The translations under genes were made by a program, and so were the position numbers. A model generated the notes under the pieces. The model did not search any database. It was not told where the DNA came from and saw only the letters and a list, made by a program, of their open reading frames with translations. From Tetrahymena elliotti 4EA (lineage: Eukaryota; Ciliophora; Oligohymenophorea; Hymenostomatida; Tetrahymenidae), in assembly GCA_000231825.2 (NCBI GenBank), contig AFXF02001796.1, positions 124,001 through 188,000 on the forward strand: a stretch of 64,000 bases of DNA. Reading direction: 5' to 3'. Each line of letters begins with the position of its first letter. Position 1 is the stretch's first letter. Shown piece after piece: positions 14,101 to 25,100 of the stretch.

Positions 14101-14174
14101 GCTCGATTAGCTCAGCTGGTTAGAGCATGCGGCTGTTAACCGCAAGGTCGTAGGTTCGATCCCTACATCGAGCG
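14101..14174 (+). tRNA. tRNA-Asn (anticodon GTT)
   Basis: Complete 74-nt cloverleaf. The acceptor arm GCTCGAT pairs with ATCGAGC (14167-14173), with discriminator G at 14174. The D arm is GCTC...GAGC with AGCTGGTTA in the loop. The anticodon stem TGCGG/CCGCA encloses loop CTGTTAA with anticodon GTT at 14135-14137. The T arm carries the standard GGTTCGATCCC. There is no intron and CCA is not encoded, as usual for eukaryotic nuclear tRNA genes. Internal A and B boxes are intact, so RNA polymerase III should transcribe it. Confidence 0.97.
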
Positions 14175-14175
14175 C

Positions 14176-14185
14176 TTTTTTTTTT
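14176..14185 (+). terminator. RNA polymerase III terminator of tRNA-Asn
   Basis: Run of ten T residues beginning two bases after the tRNA 3' end, the normal pol III stop signal. Confidence 0.9.
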
Positions 14186-14491
14186 CTAAACTTTTCTAAT
14201 AAATTTCAAAGAAAAATTTTTCTTCTAATATTAGGAAGAATGAAAGAAAATTTTGTTTAATTATTATAAGAATAATAGTAAAAAAATTAGAAAAATTAAT
14301 TAATAGTATCAAACAGAAATATTTAAGAGTGAAATTTATTAAGATAGATTTGAATTAAAAATATAATAATTATTAGTTTAATATTAAATAATATTTTTTA
14401 TTTATTTATTTGTATTTATTAACATAATTTTTTATCAGAGTAAAAATTTATATAATCTAATTTAAAATAGTCTCAAGTAATTGATTAGTTT
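14186..14491. other. Intergenic spacer
   Basis: Lies between the tRNA terminator and the 3' end of the minus-strand phosphatase gene. AT-rich with nothing recognisable; probably holds that gene's polyadenylation region. Confidence 0.4.
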
Positions 14492-16390
14492 TCATCCTTA
14501 ATTGTTGTCAAATACATTATTATAAACTTAATGGATGAGTTATTCATCAGGAAATGCTGCTTCTCTTTTGTTACAGACAAATTTAATTGCATTTTTTAAG
14601 GAATAGTTTTTATATAAGCTCATATACAAAATTGCTGTTTATGGAGCTCTAGAAATACCTCCAGTGCAATGTAAATAAACAGTTCTCTTTTGGTTTTTAA
14701 GTAATGTATTTAGCTTCTCTACAGCACTCAAACCTTTATTGTAAAAGTCATTGAATGATTTATCTTTAATAGGTACATTGTAATACTCTATACCATTCTT
14801 TTTGTATAACTCTTTCAAATGATGTTTATCTATTGATCTTCTTTGCATATCATCATCCGTTTAAAGACTCAAAACTGTATCTATACCATGTTTTTTTAAT
14901 TATTTAATGTCACTTATGTTATTAGATATGTAGGGTCCTACATATAAATAATCTAGTATATTATCAAATTAAAGAGAAAAGCATAATTAATTTGTAGTAT
15001 TTTCACATAAAAATGCTCCTTTGCTAAGAATATTAACATGAATTTTCCCAAATAAGCACTTATTTGAATTATTACAATTTTAATTTAATTCTGTGTTGTC
15101 TCTATTACATTAATGAGTTGAGACAATAGAGTTTTCAGTAATATTCTCTAAACTAAATATTTTATTGTATTATTAAGCGACGAATTCAGATTTTAGCTAC
15201 TCAAATTCAACCTCAGATAAAGAGTGAGAAGAATATATTGATGATTATTTACAAGATCCAATTGCTGAAGCATTAAAGTTTTATTCATTTATTAATGGCT
15301 ACATGTAAACAAAACGTCCACTTCCTTTTTCCCATTCAAATAAGTCATTTTCTTGTTTTTAAATATAAAAGTAACGAATATACTCAGTGTTTCTATCTAC
15401 AGATATTTGAAGCTCCCAACATCGCTCTTCAGGAATGTAATTCATTTTTTAAGGGTGTCTTAAATTTCCAAGTTCTTTATGGTTACCAGTTATGTAATAA
15501 ACCTTTTGATTAGCATTTTATTTTTAAATTGGGATAGACACAGGTTATTTTTTAAACAAGTTATTACCATTTTCTTTTTCTTACTCAATTTGAAAGGAAG
15601 AGGAGTTAAAGTATGGAGTTGTTGGTAAATCATTATCTTATTTTCTACAATTTTAATTATAGTACTATACTATCTTTGTTTTCTCTAACTATATTTAAAA
15701 ATTTTGTAAGTCTTATTCAATACTTCTACTTTGAATAATCGATTTATCGTTATTATAATTAAAAACTTGATTATCTTTTATTCGAAAAATAATAGATTTT
15801 TTATTCCAAACATCACTAATAAACATTTGGTTAGAACAGTTTTAAATCTGTTGTGAATTTAAAGGCTAATTTATTCTTTGATAAGTATTTTAATACTTTT
15901 AAAAACTATTCTTTTAGCTAGTTTAATTGTTAAAATTATAGTTTTATGATTTATTATCAAGAATATTTGCTTTTTCATAAGATTCCACTAAAATCTAAGA
16001 ATAGTAGTAAAATCTATTTTAACCTTCTTCCCAAATAGTTTTCTGATTTTTTTCATCTATTAGAATGTATTTATATTCAAGAATTTATTAAGTATTTTAA
16101 GACTGACTCAAATTTACTATTACTTATCCTTTCCAAATATTATTTTAATTCCATTATAAATTAAAAGCATCTTCTTTCTTCCAATTTCCTAGTTCTTAAA
16201 TGTTGCCAACGATAGCTAATCTTTCTCCATAATTTGTTTAGTAGCTTATCTACCAGTTTATCAAACACAGTTAATTTTTACATGATTAATCAGAAAATGG
16301 GCAAGCATTTGATTAAATAGATTCATTTTATGAGATGCTAACCAGGTTATCAAATGAAGAATTGCTTTCATTTAAGATATTATTACTCAT
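14492..16390 (-). CDS. Laforin-like dual-specificity phosphatase with two CBM20 domains (glycogen phosphatase)
   Basis: Intronless frame of 632 aa from ATG at 16390 to TGA at 14492-14494. Residues ~43-130 form a CBM20 starch-binding domain (G-E-R-L-A-I-V-G-N, then E-L-G-N-W, then L-E-Y-K-Y and W-E-E-G-Q-N-R). A second, more diverged CBM20 spans ~295-370 (V-Y-Y-I-T-G-N, E-L-G-N-L, Y-I-R-Y-F-Y, W-E-K-G-S-G-R). The C-terminal phosphatase domain (~430-630) contains L-Y-V-G-P-Y, V-L-S-L-Q-T-D and the catalytic loop Y-L-H-C-T-G-G-I-S-R-A-P, with nucleophile Cys575 and Arg581. The H-C-T-x-G-x-x-R-A-P signature resembles laforin and plant SEX4 more than ordinary dual-specificity phosphatases. Known members remove phosphate from glycogen or amylopectin. 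Laforin orthologues are known in several protists. The role here, dephosphorylating storage glycogen, is inferred. No signal peptide, so cytosolic. Confidence 0.88.
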
Positions 16391-17042
16391 TTTATATAAG
16401 AAAATATAGGAAAGAAATACAGAGTTAAGCTAAGGAGAAATTATATTTGCCTTTGATTTAAATTTTCTTTTTGACTAATTTATTTTTAGTAATATTTAAA
16501 TATTAAATTTTTATATGTTTTCATTTCAAATTATTACTTCTATTTAGCGAAATATCTAGTTTTTAATTTTTATTTAAAAATTCGGTGATGATTTAATCAA
16601 TTGTACCCTCAAATAATAAGTCATGACTTAATTAAAATTTTGCTATTTCAAATTTGATCATGATATTTTCCTTTTCTTTTCTTACTATTTATCTAAAAAT
16701 AAATATTAAATTCATCAGTAAGTATTTTTAAAGAAAGTATTTCAATCAATCTATAGCTTATATTTGTGAATTCATTCCACACTAATAAACTTATTTTTTA
16801 GATATTAAAATTAAATAATCATTAGTCATTAGAAATACCATTCATTTTTTATTTTTTTTGAAGGGTTTTCTTCAATAAATTTTAGAAAATAAAAAAATAA
16901 TTGTTAGCAATTAAAAATTGAATTTACACTTACTAATTGTAATGCATCGTTGTAAAATTTTTTAAATTAAGTAAATGCTTCTTTAAAAAGATTAAATAAA
17001 ATTCAAAAGGTTATTCAGTTATTTTACAATTCTTTATAAAAA
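16391..17042. other. Intergenic between two minus-strand genes
   Basis: Probable promoter of the laforin-like gene and 3' flank of the next one. Homopolymer-rich; no coding signal recognised. Confidence 0.4.
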
Positions 17043-17706
17043 TCAACTGTGATGGATTTTATCTTAAAAAAGCTAATATAAAAGGGTAGACATTAAAATA
17101 AGGTAAAAAATAATCCTTTGCAGGATGTTCTATTAATCAAATAGAAAATCTATCCTTTCTTATAAAATTTTGACAGTTTTAAGTGATTTTTCTTCTAAAA
17201 TTTACTAAGATTCATTTGTTTTTAATTTTTAATTTTGTAAATTTATTGATGGTAAATTTAAAAATGTTTGTTGAAATGATAGGCTATAATTAAAATATTT
17301 AGGTAAATTACTCCCAAATAAAATTGATTATTAATATTTTTGTTATGCCAAGCTCTAAGAAATCTATCATGATAAACTGTTTTTGTCTAGAATACTAATA
17401 TTTTAGCAATTTACTAACAATCTAAAATATCTTGTAGAATAGACTTCCTTGTGCTAATTAAATATAGACAAAAGAGCTTCTATTATTTTTTCTGGTAATT
17501 AATGAATTGAAATACAAGAGAGAGTTTATAAGCCTTTAAAACACAATATCGTTTTACTTCTTTAACAGGTAATAAATCATCTACAACATTTTCAATAATT
17601 TTATCTAAGTCACTCAAAACAATTTGAAAAACAATAAAAACTGAAATAAAACTTTAATTTATATATAAGTTAAAAAATAACAATACGCACCAATCAAATT
17701 AGACAT
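17043..17706 (-). CDS. Small three-exon gene, hypothetical helical protein
   Basis: Exons 17691-17706, 17312-17640 and 17043-17204 join across introns of 50 and 107 nt (both GT...AG). They give 507 nt, 168 aa, ending at TGA 17043-17045. The product begins M-S-N-L-I-V-F-I-V-F-Q-I-V, a short hydrophobic N-terminus that could be a signal anchor. A helical region follows (L-S-D-L-D-K-I-I-E-N-V-V-D-D-L-L), then an amphipathic segment E-E-K-S-L-K-T-V-K-I-L-Q-E-R-I-D with coiled-coil character. Another hydrophobic stretch lies near the C-terminus. No family recognised. Exon 2 is the best supported part. The last exon was chosen because its frame looks protein-like and the phase closes; read-through without the second intron is also open and ends at 17015. 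Confidence 0.5.
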
Positions 17707-18016
17707 ATATAATAATGACAATCCAAATTTATTAAATTGTAATAAAAATATTCTGGAATAAATCTTTCTAATAATTTTTATAAAGTAACCAATAATATTC
17801 CTTAAAAGTTTTAAATAACTTATTTGTTTATTATTGTTTTAAAAAATAAAAGAAAACTAATAATTTACTAAAATGAATCCATTAAATAATGGACAAAAAA
17901 ATATTTAATTTTTTTCAAATTTATTTTCTTTTTCAAAAAAATAAAAATCATAAAAAATAAATTCAAACAAAATTCTGAAATTTTTAATTTAATTTAAAAT
18001 ATTTTTTATGATGAAT
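17707..18016. other. Intergenic spacer
   Basis: AT-rich gap holding the 5' flank of the small gene below it and the 3' flank of the gene above it. Nothing else visible. Confidence 0.4.
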
Positions 18017-20137
18017 TCAATCAATAGAAAGATCAAAATGTTATGATTCCTATTTATAAATAAGGAGTTAACTAATATGCTTTTAATAAGCCAAGAATAA
18101 CATTATATTTTGAAAGTTTGTAGTCTCTAATGAAATTTTTATTTTAAGATATTGTTATTTATTGGGTTGAGACTAGTTGTATTTTGATTTTATGTTAATT
18201 AAAAGCTTTTACAATGCTCTATTCATTAATCTATAAGAAGATTACCTAAATAAAATAATACATTTAGACAACCATTGCAAAGAAGATTGTAAAAAATACT
18301 TTTCCATACCTTCTAATAGAAGTAGTTCATTAGATTTAAATTCGCAAAAAGATTCCATAACAACTAAAAAGAGATCTGGAAAATTTTTATCAAGATAGTG
18401 CTTAGCAAGGCTGGCATGGGCTGAGATAGATTTTGGGTCAATACCAATTGCCCTCCAATTAAGCTAAATAAATTCTTCTCTATCTGGAGTATATCTTATG
18501 GATTCACCAACTCTATGAACTATTTCTGCAGATTAGGCAGGAGTCTGAGCTAAGTTATACAAGGTATCTAGAAATCTTAAGCATAGAGTTTCGTTTCTAT
18601 CAAAAGCAGCTCTAGATATTTGATAATAATAATACCCTAGCTGCTCAGGGCTTATTCTTTGGAAGAGAGGATACCAGAATTCTTTTAAAGTGAAAGTTAT
18701 ACTATCGTGATCTCTGTAAGAGTTATAAGTGTAATAAATCGAATTTGGTAGTTTAGACATCCCTGTTTTAACTATAAAATCAATACATTTATCATATGCT
18801 TTAGTTTTATAAAGAAGCATGGAATAATTTTGTTAAAAGTTAAAAGAATTTTCAAAGCCTGGATATTTTTTGAGGAAATTATCTAGCTGATACACTAACT
18901 TATTATAAGTTGCTAAAATTGGAGGATCTTTAATTTCTTTGTAGCTCATAGAGCTTTTAGGATTTAATGGTTAAACAATGGTTTGATATTCTAAATGATC
19001 AGGGAAAATGCAATAAAAAGGAACCATTTTATCATTTAACAATTTATCATTTGGATCATATAAAAAATATGTCATAATCAAGACAAATTATTTTTTTCTT
19101 TGATTTACTGTATACTTATTTGAATCACCAAATAAGATTTAGTAAACATCATATAATTTTTCTTAGAACATCATTTCAGCTTTTTAATATTCTATAATAC
19201 TCTTTCTCGTCTCTTCGTTATGTGCATAATCTAAATCGTAAAGTCTTTCTTCTCTTTCAAATTCATCTTCAAATAATAATTTTCCACCATCAATACTTTC
19301 ATCCTTTTTTAAATCTTCCAATTAAAGTCTTTGCTTTCTGAGATATTGCAATTTAGTGTAACCTATATCATTATCATAAAATAGATTCTCAAAATATCTG
19401 AAAGAGCTATTCTTAAAATCTTTGTCTCCTTGATAGTATTTTGATTAGAATTAGTATTACTTTTGTGGAAATTTATGTATTATGTTTCCTTAAAGATCCT
19501 TCATATACATAGGTGTTTTAAAGTCAAAAGCAGTATGCTGAAAAAAATTCATCTATTTAACAATATTGATATATCCAGAGTATGGTATAAAACTACATTT
19601 ATCTTTTTCATATCTTTATTCTTCCAAATGTTTAAGGCAATCAATATCCTTTATCATATCAGAAATCTTTTTGTTCATAAAACCCATTAACATGTATGTT
19701 AAAAAGCCATCTTCGTTTCTCATTGATGAAAGAATTTAGCGGATTAATGATTTTGGATAAATTGGCATTTCATAATCTTAAAATCTATTGTACTACCTTA
19801 CTTTTTAAAATTCGTAATTATTAAAATGGTCTTTTATTTTCTTTCTTTCTTCTTTTGAATAGGTTACCTAATATTACATATCATAATACATTTATCCTTT
19901 TAACTTTTAAAAATTATCCTATCCCTTTTCTTATATTTATTAACTACTTGATTTTAATATGATATTAATATTTTTGTTCAACTTATTTGATATTGCAAAT
20001 TTTATGATCTGATCTTAGTAGATATCAATATTCTATTAGGTATCTAAAGATATGTTTATTTCCTTTTATTATTATTTTTTCTTTTAATTTCCTTCTTTCA
20101 TTTCTTTCATGTGTTATTCAATCATGAAATTTATCAT
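18017..20137 (-). CDS. Conserved-looking 706-aa protein, function unknown
   Basis: Uninterrupted frame of 707 codons from ATG at 20137 to TGA 18017-18019. The N-terminal ~70 residues are Gln/Lys-rich and poorly ordered; the rest is dense, mixed-charge and helical, unlike the Q/N-rich genes nearby. Recognisable stretches are Y-P-K-S-L-I-R-Q-I-L-S-S-M-R (about residue 125), an acidic arginine-rich helix around E-D-E-F-E-R-E-E-R-L-Y-D-L-D-Y, and a well-ordered C-terminal third: F-W-Y-P-L-F-Q-R-I-S-P-E-Q-L, Y-Y-Y-Q-I-S-R-A-A-F, then T-L-Y-N-L-A-Q-T-P-A and A-H-A-S-L-A-K-H-Y-L. The spacing of short helices resembles alpha-solenoid (TPR or PPR-like) repeats. No signal peptide or membrane helix is evident. 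I cannot name the family. Confidence 0.8.
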
Positions 20138-22107
20138 CCTATTTTTTTAAAAATGATTTTAAAAAATAATAAATAATTAGATAAAAAAATTATTACTTCA
20201 AATATTAAGAATTTTATTGTTGATTTTGTTAATTTTATATTAACAAACAACACTGATTTGATAAAATAATTAAAAACAATTTTAATTGTAAAATTAATAA
20301 AAAAAGCAACAAAATAAATAAGATTTTTTTAGTTCATAAATATATTTTAATAAGCTTTTATTTAAAATAAAAAGAATATTGAGCTAATCCAAACAAAAAA
20401 ATGGAAATATCAAAATTCATGAATGTTTTATTCATTTATTTTTATGGAAATAAATACCCAGTATTTTTTTTCAAATAAGAAAAACTAATGAATTTGCTAA
20501 AATTTAATTAATTAGTTTTTAATTATGAAAGTAGATAATTATAAATTTATGAATTTCTAAGTGTTTAATAATCGCTAACATTTCTATTAAAAATCTTTTT
20601 AAAGGTTTATCATTTTATGTTTTTGTACTTATTTTTGAAAATAATTAATTACTAAACTACAACTAATTCAATTTGTTTTTAAAGTTTTTTAAATTTAATC
20701 AAGTGAAGGAAAATAATAATAGTCTACTTTTAAGATTTTTAAATTTTTCAAAAAATTATTGACTTCATTTTAAATGATTTTTAAAGCTAATTTTACATAT
20801 TAAATTAGAAATAGCAAATTGAAAAACTATCTATGTTACACCAAAAAAATGAAAAATAAAAATTTTAGATTTAAGGAAAATACGGAAGTCAAATAAATTT
20901 ATTTATTTATTCTAAAGTCAAACCTTAACATATTATTATCTTTAACACATTTTTTTAAAAAAGAGGAAAAAAAATCTAAAGATTTAAATTAAAAAAAATG
21001 TAAATAAAAATCAATCTAAAAATAATTATTTGTAAATTAAAAGTGTAGTAAGAATATGTTTACAGAGTAAAAATAGCTCAGCGAAATAGGAATTTCTTAG
21101 AGATTAATATATTTTGAAAATACATGAATTCCTTTTTTTAAAAACAATAAAGTCTTAATAGATACTGTTTGAAAATTAAAAGCAAAAATATTGGTTTTGA
21201 TATTTAAGAAAACAATCATTAAAAATATCCAAAAAGAAGACGCTATTGGTATTAATTTAAAGAATGGTTGTTTTGATAGATTTTAATAAACTAATATTTT
21301 TACCTGTAAATTAAAGAATTACCTTCTTTTTTTGATCAATCAAAAATTAGTGGAAGAAATTATAAAATAATTGATATGAATATTATCAATTAATTAATTA
21401 ATTAATTATTAGCTTGTTTTTCATTGATTGTTTCATGGAAATTATTAATTAAAAAATAGTTTGCATTTGTTAGATTGACTAATTAACTTAAGGTTTTTAT
21501 ATATGCACATATTTTTTAAGAGAATTTGTAAAGCTAGCAAGTCAGATTAACAAAAAAAAAAAGATAAAGTCGGTTAAAAACTACATCTTAAAAAGCCAAT
21601 TTGATAAAAACAATTTTGTCTATTCTTACATTTTTCAATTTGAAAAGAAGATTTTATAATAGTTTTCCAATAATTAAATCATTTTACTTTATTGAAGGCT
21701 TTTTGCTCCAGCTTGGCCACCTCATTTTAATTTATACTTTTAGTGCTATATCTATCTATATAAAATAAAGATAAAGTATACTTATTATTAACTATTGTTT
21801 TATTAGTATTAGCTATTTAGCACAAATAGGCTTATAAAATATCAATAAATTGCTACAAATTTTACCCTAAAATAAATCCATCTTAGATAAGTATTTTTAG
21901 GATATTATTAGAGGAAATCTTAATATTTTGGAAAGGGATAATATAGTAAATCTGAACTCTAAATATTGACATTACAATTAGTTTTTATAACATTTAGAAT
22001 CGAAAATAAATCTTTGAGATAAGTAATATTAAAAATATTATTAGGATATAAATTCGTATCGTAGACGATAAGGGTACGAAAAATAAAAGCTTTTAGATAT
22101 TCAAGAT
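20138..22107. other. Long intergenic region (about 2 kb) between divergent genes
   Basis: Separates a minus-strand gene from the plus-strand histidine kinase, so it should hold both promoters. It contains ATTA-type simple repeats near 21390 and many A/T homopolymers. No gene or RNA recognised on either strand. Confidence 0.4.
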
Positions 22108-25100
22108 ATGAACGAATGTAATTCAAATCAGGAATAGCAGAATTAAAAATATAGAAAATAGCTACAGCGTTTTTCTCTTGAATTTAAATAAGGTGATTTA
22201 AGAGAATTCTACCATTTGCTCTTTGAAAAATACTCATAAAAATTATTTAACACAGCAATGACTTTCAAGCTTTTAATACTAATTTCATTTATTGTGGGGC
22301 AATTTATTGTCTTATAAGATCTATATATTTAAATTCTGTGTATCATCTGTTTATTTCTTCTTATAACTTTGTGGATTACAGGCTATAGGCTTAAACATTA
22401 GATTCCAACAGCATTTAGGATAAGTCACGTTCTTATTTCAATGTTAATGTATATATTTATACTGCAAATAAATGCTAAATTAGAAGAGGATATTATAAAA
22501 AAGGCTAAATCTTAAAATGCTTTAAAAAATACATACTAGTTTGAATACAGCAGATAAGCATCTTTTTACTCGATGTTATTTAGTCTTTACCAAATTGTAT
22601 ATATTCAAATAGAAATTAAATGGTTTTTTAGGGTTTTTCATTTTTTATTTATAATAACTATCAACTGGTTTATACTAGGCATTGATTAATTGGCAATTTT
22701 CAATGGAATTTTTTATTTTATTTTCATAGTTATATTATTTTATTAACTCGAAATCTCTAAAAAAGAAGATTCTTTCTAGATGTATAGAGTAATCGAAGAC
22801 TTTTAATCTTTAAAATCTCTTATTAATGATATACTACCGATGTAAATATTTATAGTTTAAAGGAATTGTTAATCATAATAGTAAAGATCTAGCCACATCA
22901 ACAATAATAACTAAGATTCATAAATTAGCCAAATTCCGAATAATATTAATCAGGAGTAAGCTTTAGAAGAAGTTTATATTAAAAAAGAAATTAAAACAAA
23001 CATAAGCAAAAAATCATTAACTGACAAAGAAAGCTTACATATAAATGGTAATTCTACTGCAGTAAACTCTAACAAGTAAGATAATTTAGTCGTTGTATAG
23101 AATATGCTTAATTAATAAAAAAGGAAAGAGAGTTCTCAAAGTATGAGGATTAAAGCGTTGAGCAACCCAAAATAATAAGAGTTTTAAAATTTAACTATGA
23201 ACTTGATGAATAATAACAAAGGAATTGAGTAAGCTTAAAAATCACCAATAATGAGATCTTCTTATCAATCAGATAAAATAAATATTTAAAGAATAAAAAA
23301 TATAAATATAGATGAGCTATCTAAAAGAATATAAAAATAAAACAATTTTACTTTATAGACATAAGAAAACGAAGATAACAATTTTACTGAAAATTTAGCT
23401 ACAAATCCTCCTCTTATAAGCAAAAATGATGAAATAAATGCTTAAAATTCTATTTATCATTAGTCTTAAATAAATAGAGATCCTAATCCAATTTAATAAC
23501 AATAAAATTAGTTTAATCCCTTAAAAATAGCATTTGCAAATAAGCTTGTTTTGCAAGACTTTTAAACAAGTACTTTTGAAGATATCTTAAAATAACTGAC
23601 AAAAATATAAGTCCCCCTTGTGAATAAAAATAACTACAGTAATTACAATGAATCAAGTAGAGTAAATAGAAAAGTAAATACAGAGTCTTTGTAAGAAACC
23701 CTACTTTCAAAATTGTATAGAGTTGGCCCTATCAAACTTAATTAAATTAATCCAAACTCTAGTATTGTGAATAATAATGGGTAGCCAAGTTAAATATCTG
23801 CTTCAAAGAGCTTATATAACTAAAATAATAATTTAATACCATAGAATATAGCTCAAAAAGGAAATGCATCTAATAGAAAATCTCCTGCAAACAATATGAA
23901 TGAAATTTAAGTTAACTTTACTGAAGAATTAGAAACTCAAAAAAATTATAAAAAATAAGAGTAAATAAATTTAAATAACAACAGTAATAGCAATTAAGGG
24001 CGAGACCTTCAACAGGTTTTACAAATCAAATCAAATTTTTTAAGTGCAAATAATAATTTTAGTAATTTTGGATTGCAAAATGGTTCTGAATTAGAATATA
24101 ATGGTAGAATTATTGCAATATCTGAAAGAGGGATGCACCTAAATCAGCCTAACATTAATACTAACCAAATAAATTAATGGAATAGTATAAACAGATTAGG
24201 CTATTAAATAGGTTTAAACTAAGGAAACGAAAGTGCTCATCATATGCATAATGACTCAGCAATGTTAAATTAATCTAATATGTAATTGTAAGGTTAGCAT
24301 TTGAATCAAAACTAGTAAAACATTCAGCAAACTCTGATTAGCTAAAGTAATTAAAATAATGATAGCCTAAATATGTATAATTATATACCCAATAATAAAA
24401 TCAACAAAGTTTGGGAATACCTTAACTGTTTTTTAAAAAGAAATAATAACAATCTAGCTTCATCTAATCAAAGACGTAATAACTTAAACAATAATAATTC
24501 AGATAACATTAGTTAACAATAATAATAGTTATCGAATTCATAGCAATAAGAAGAAGATAAAAATTATGATATAAAGCTTGTAGAATGTAAGTGGGAAGGA
24601 GAAGAATCCATTATGGTTATTATGAATAATATAAATGAAAGATTGATGAGAGAAAGATTGTTGTAAATAGAATAATACAAAGATACAATGATAGATACTA
24701 TTAGCCATAATTTAAAAACTCCTTTAAATTGTATTTTAGCTCCATTAGAGAGTATAAAGCTTATCTTATAAGAAGAAAAAGAAAGCGAAGAGATAAGTTT
24801 CATTAACAACTAAATGATCAAAAATAAAAAGATGAGTTTATCCAGAATTCATTTATCAGAAACTAATAACTCAGAAAAAAGAAATGATTTTAATAGTGAA
24901 TAAATTGCTTTGCAAAGTAAGGAATTGCTTGAATTAACCTCAATAATTAAAAATAAAAAAAATTAGAGTGAAGAGATTTAAAAATAGGTTTCTATGGCAA
25001 TAAATAATTGTTAGTTACTTCTATATATGATTAATGATATGATTGATTACAGTGAGATTATAAAAGGAGAAAATTAATTTAATTTAAATATTGATTACTT

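Noticed and set aside
15295..15513. Plus-strand frame opposite the laforin-like gene
   Set aside because: Antisense to a clear CBM20 region, with no independent support.
21390..21410. ATTA simple repeat as a functional array
   Set aside because: A plain microsatellite of a kind expected in such AT-rich spacer. No CRISPR-like spacing anywhere in the window.
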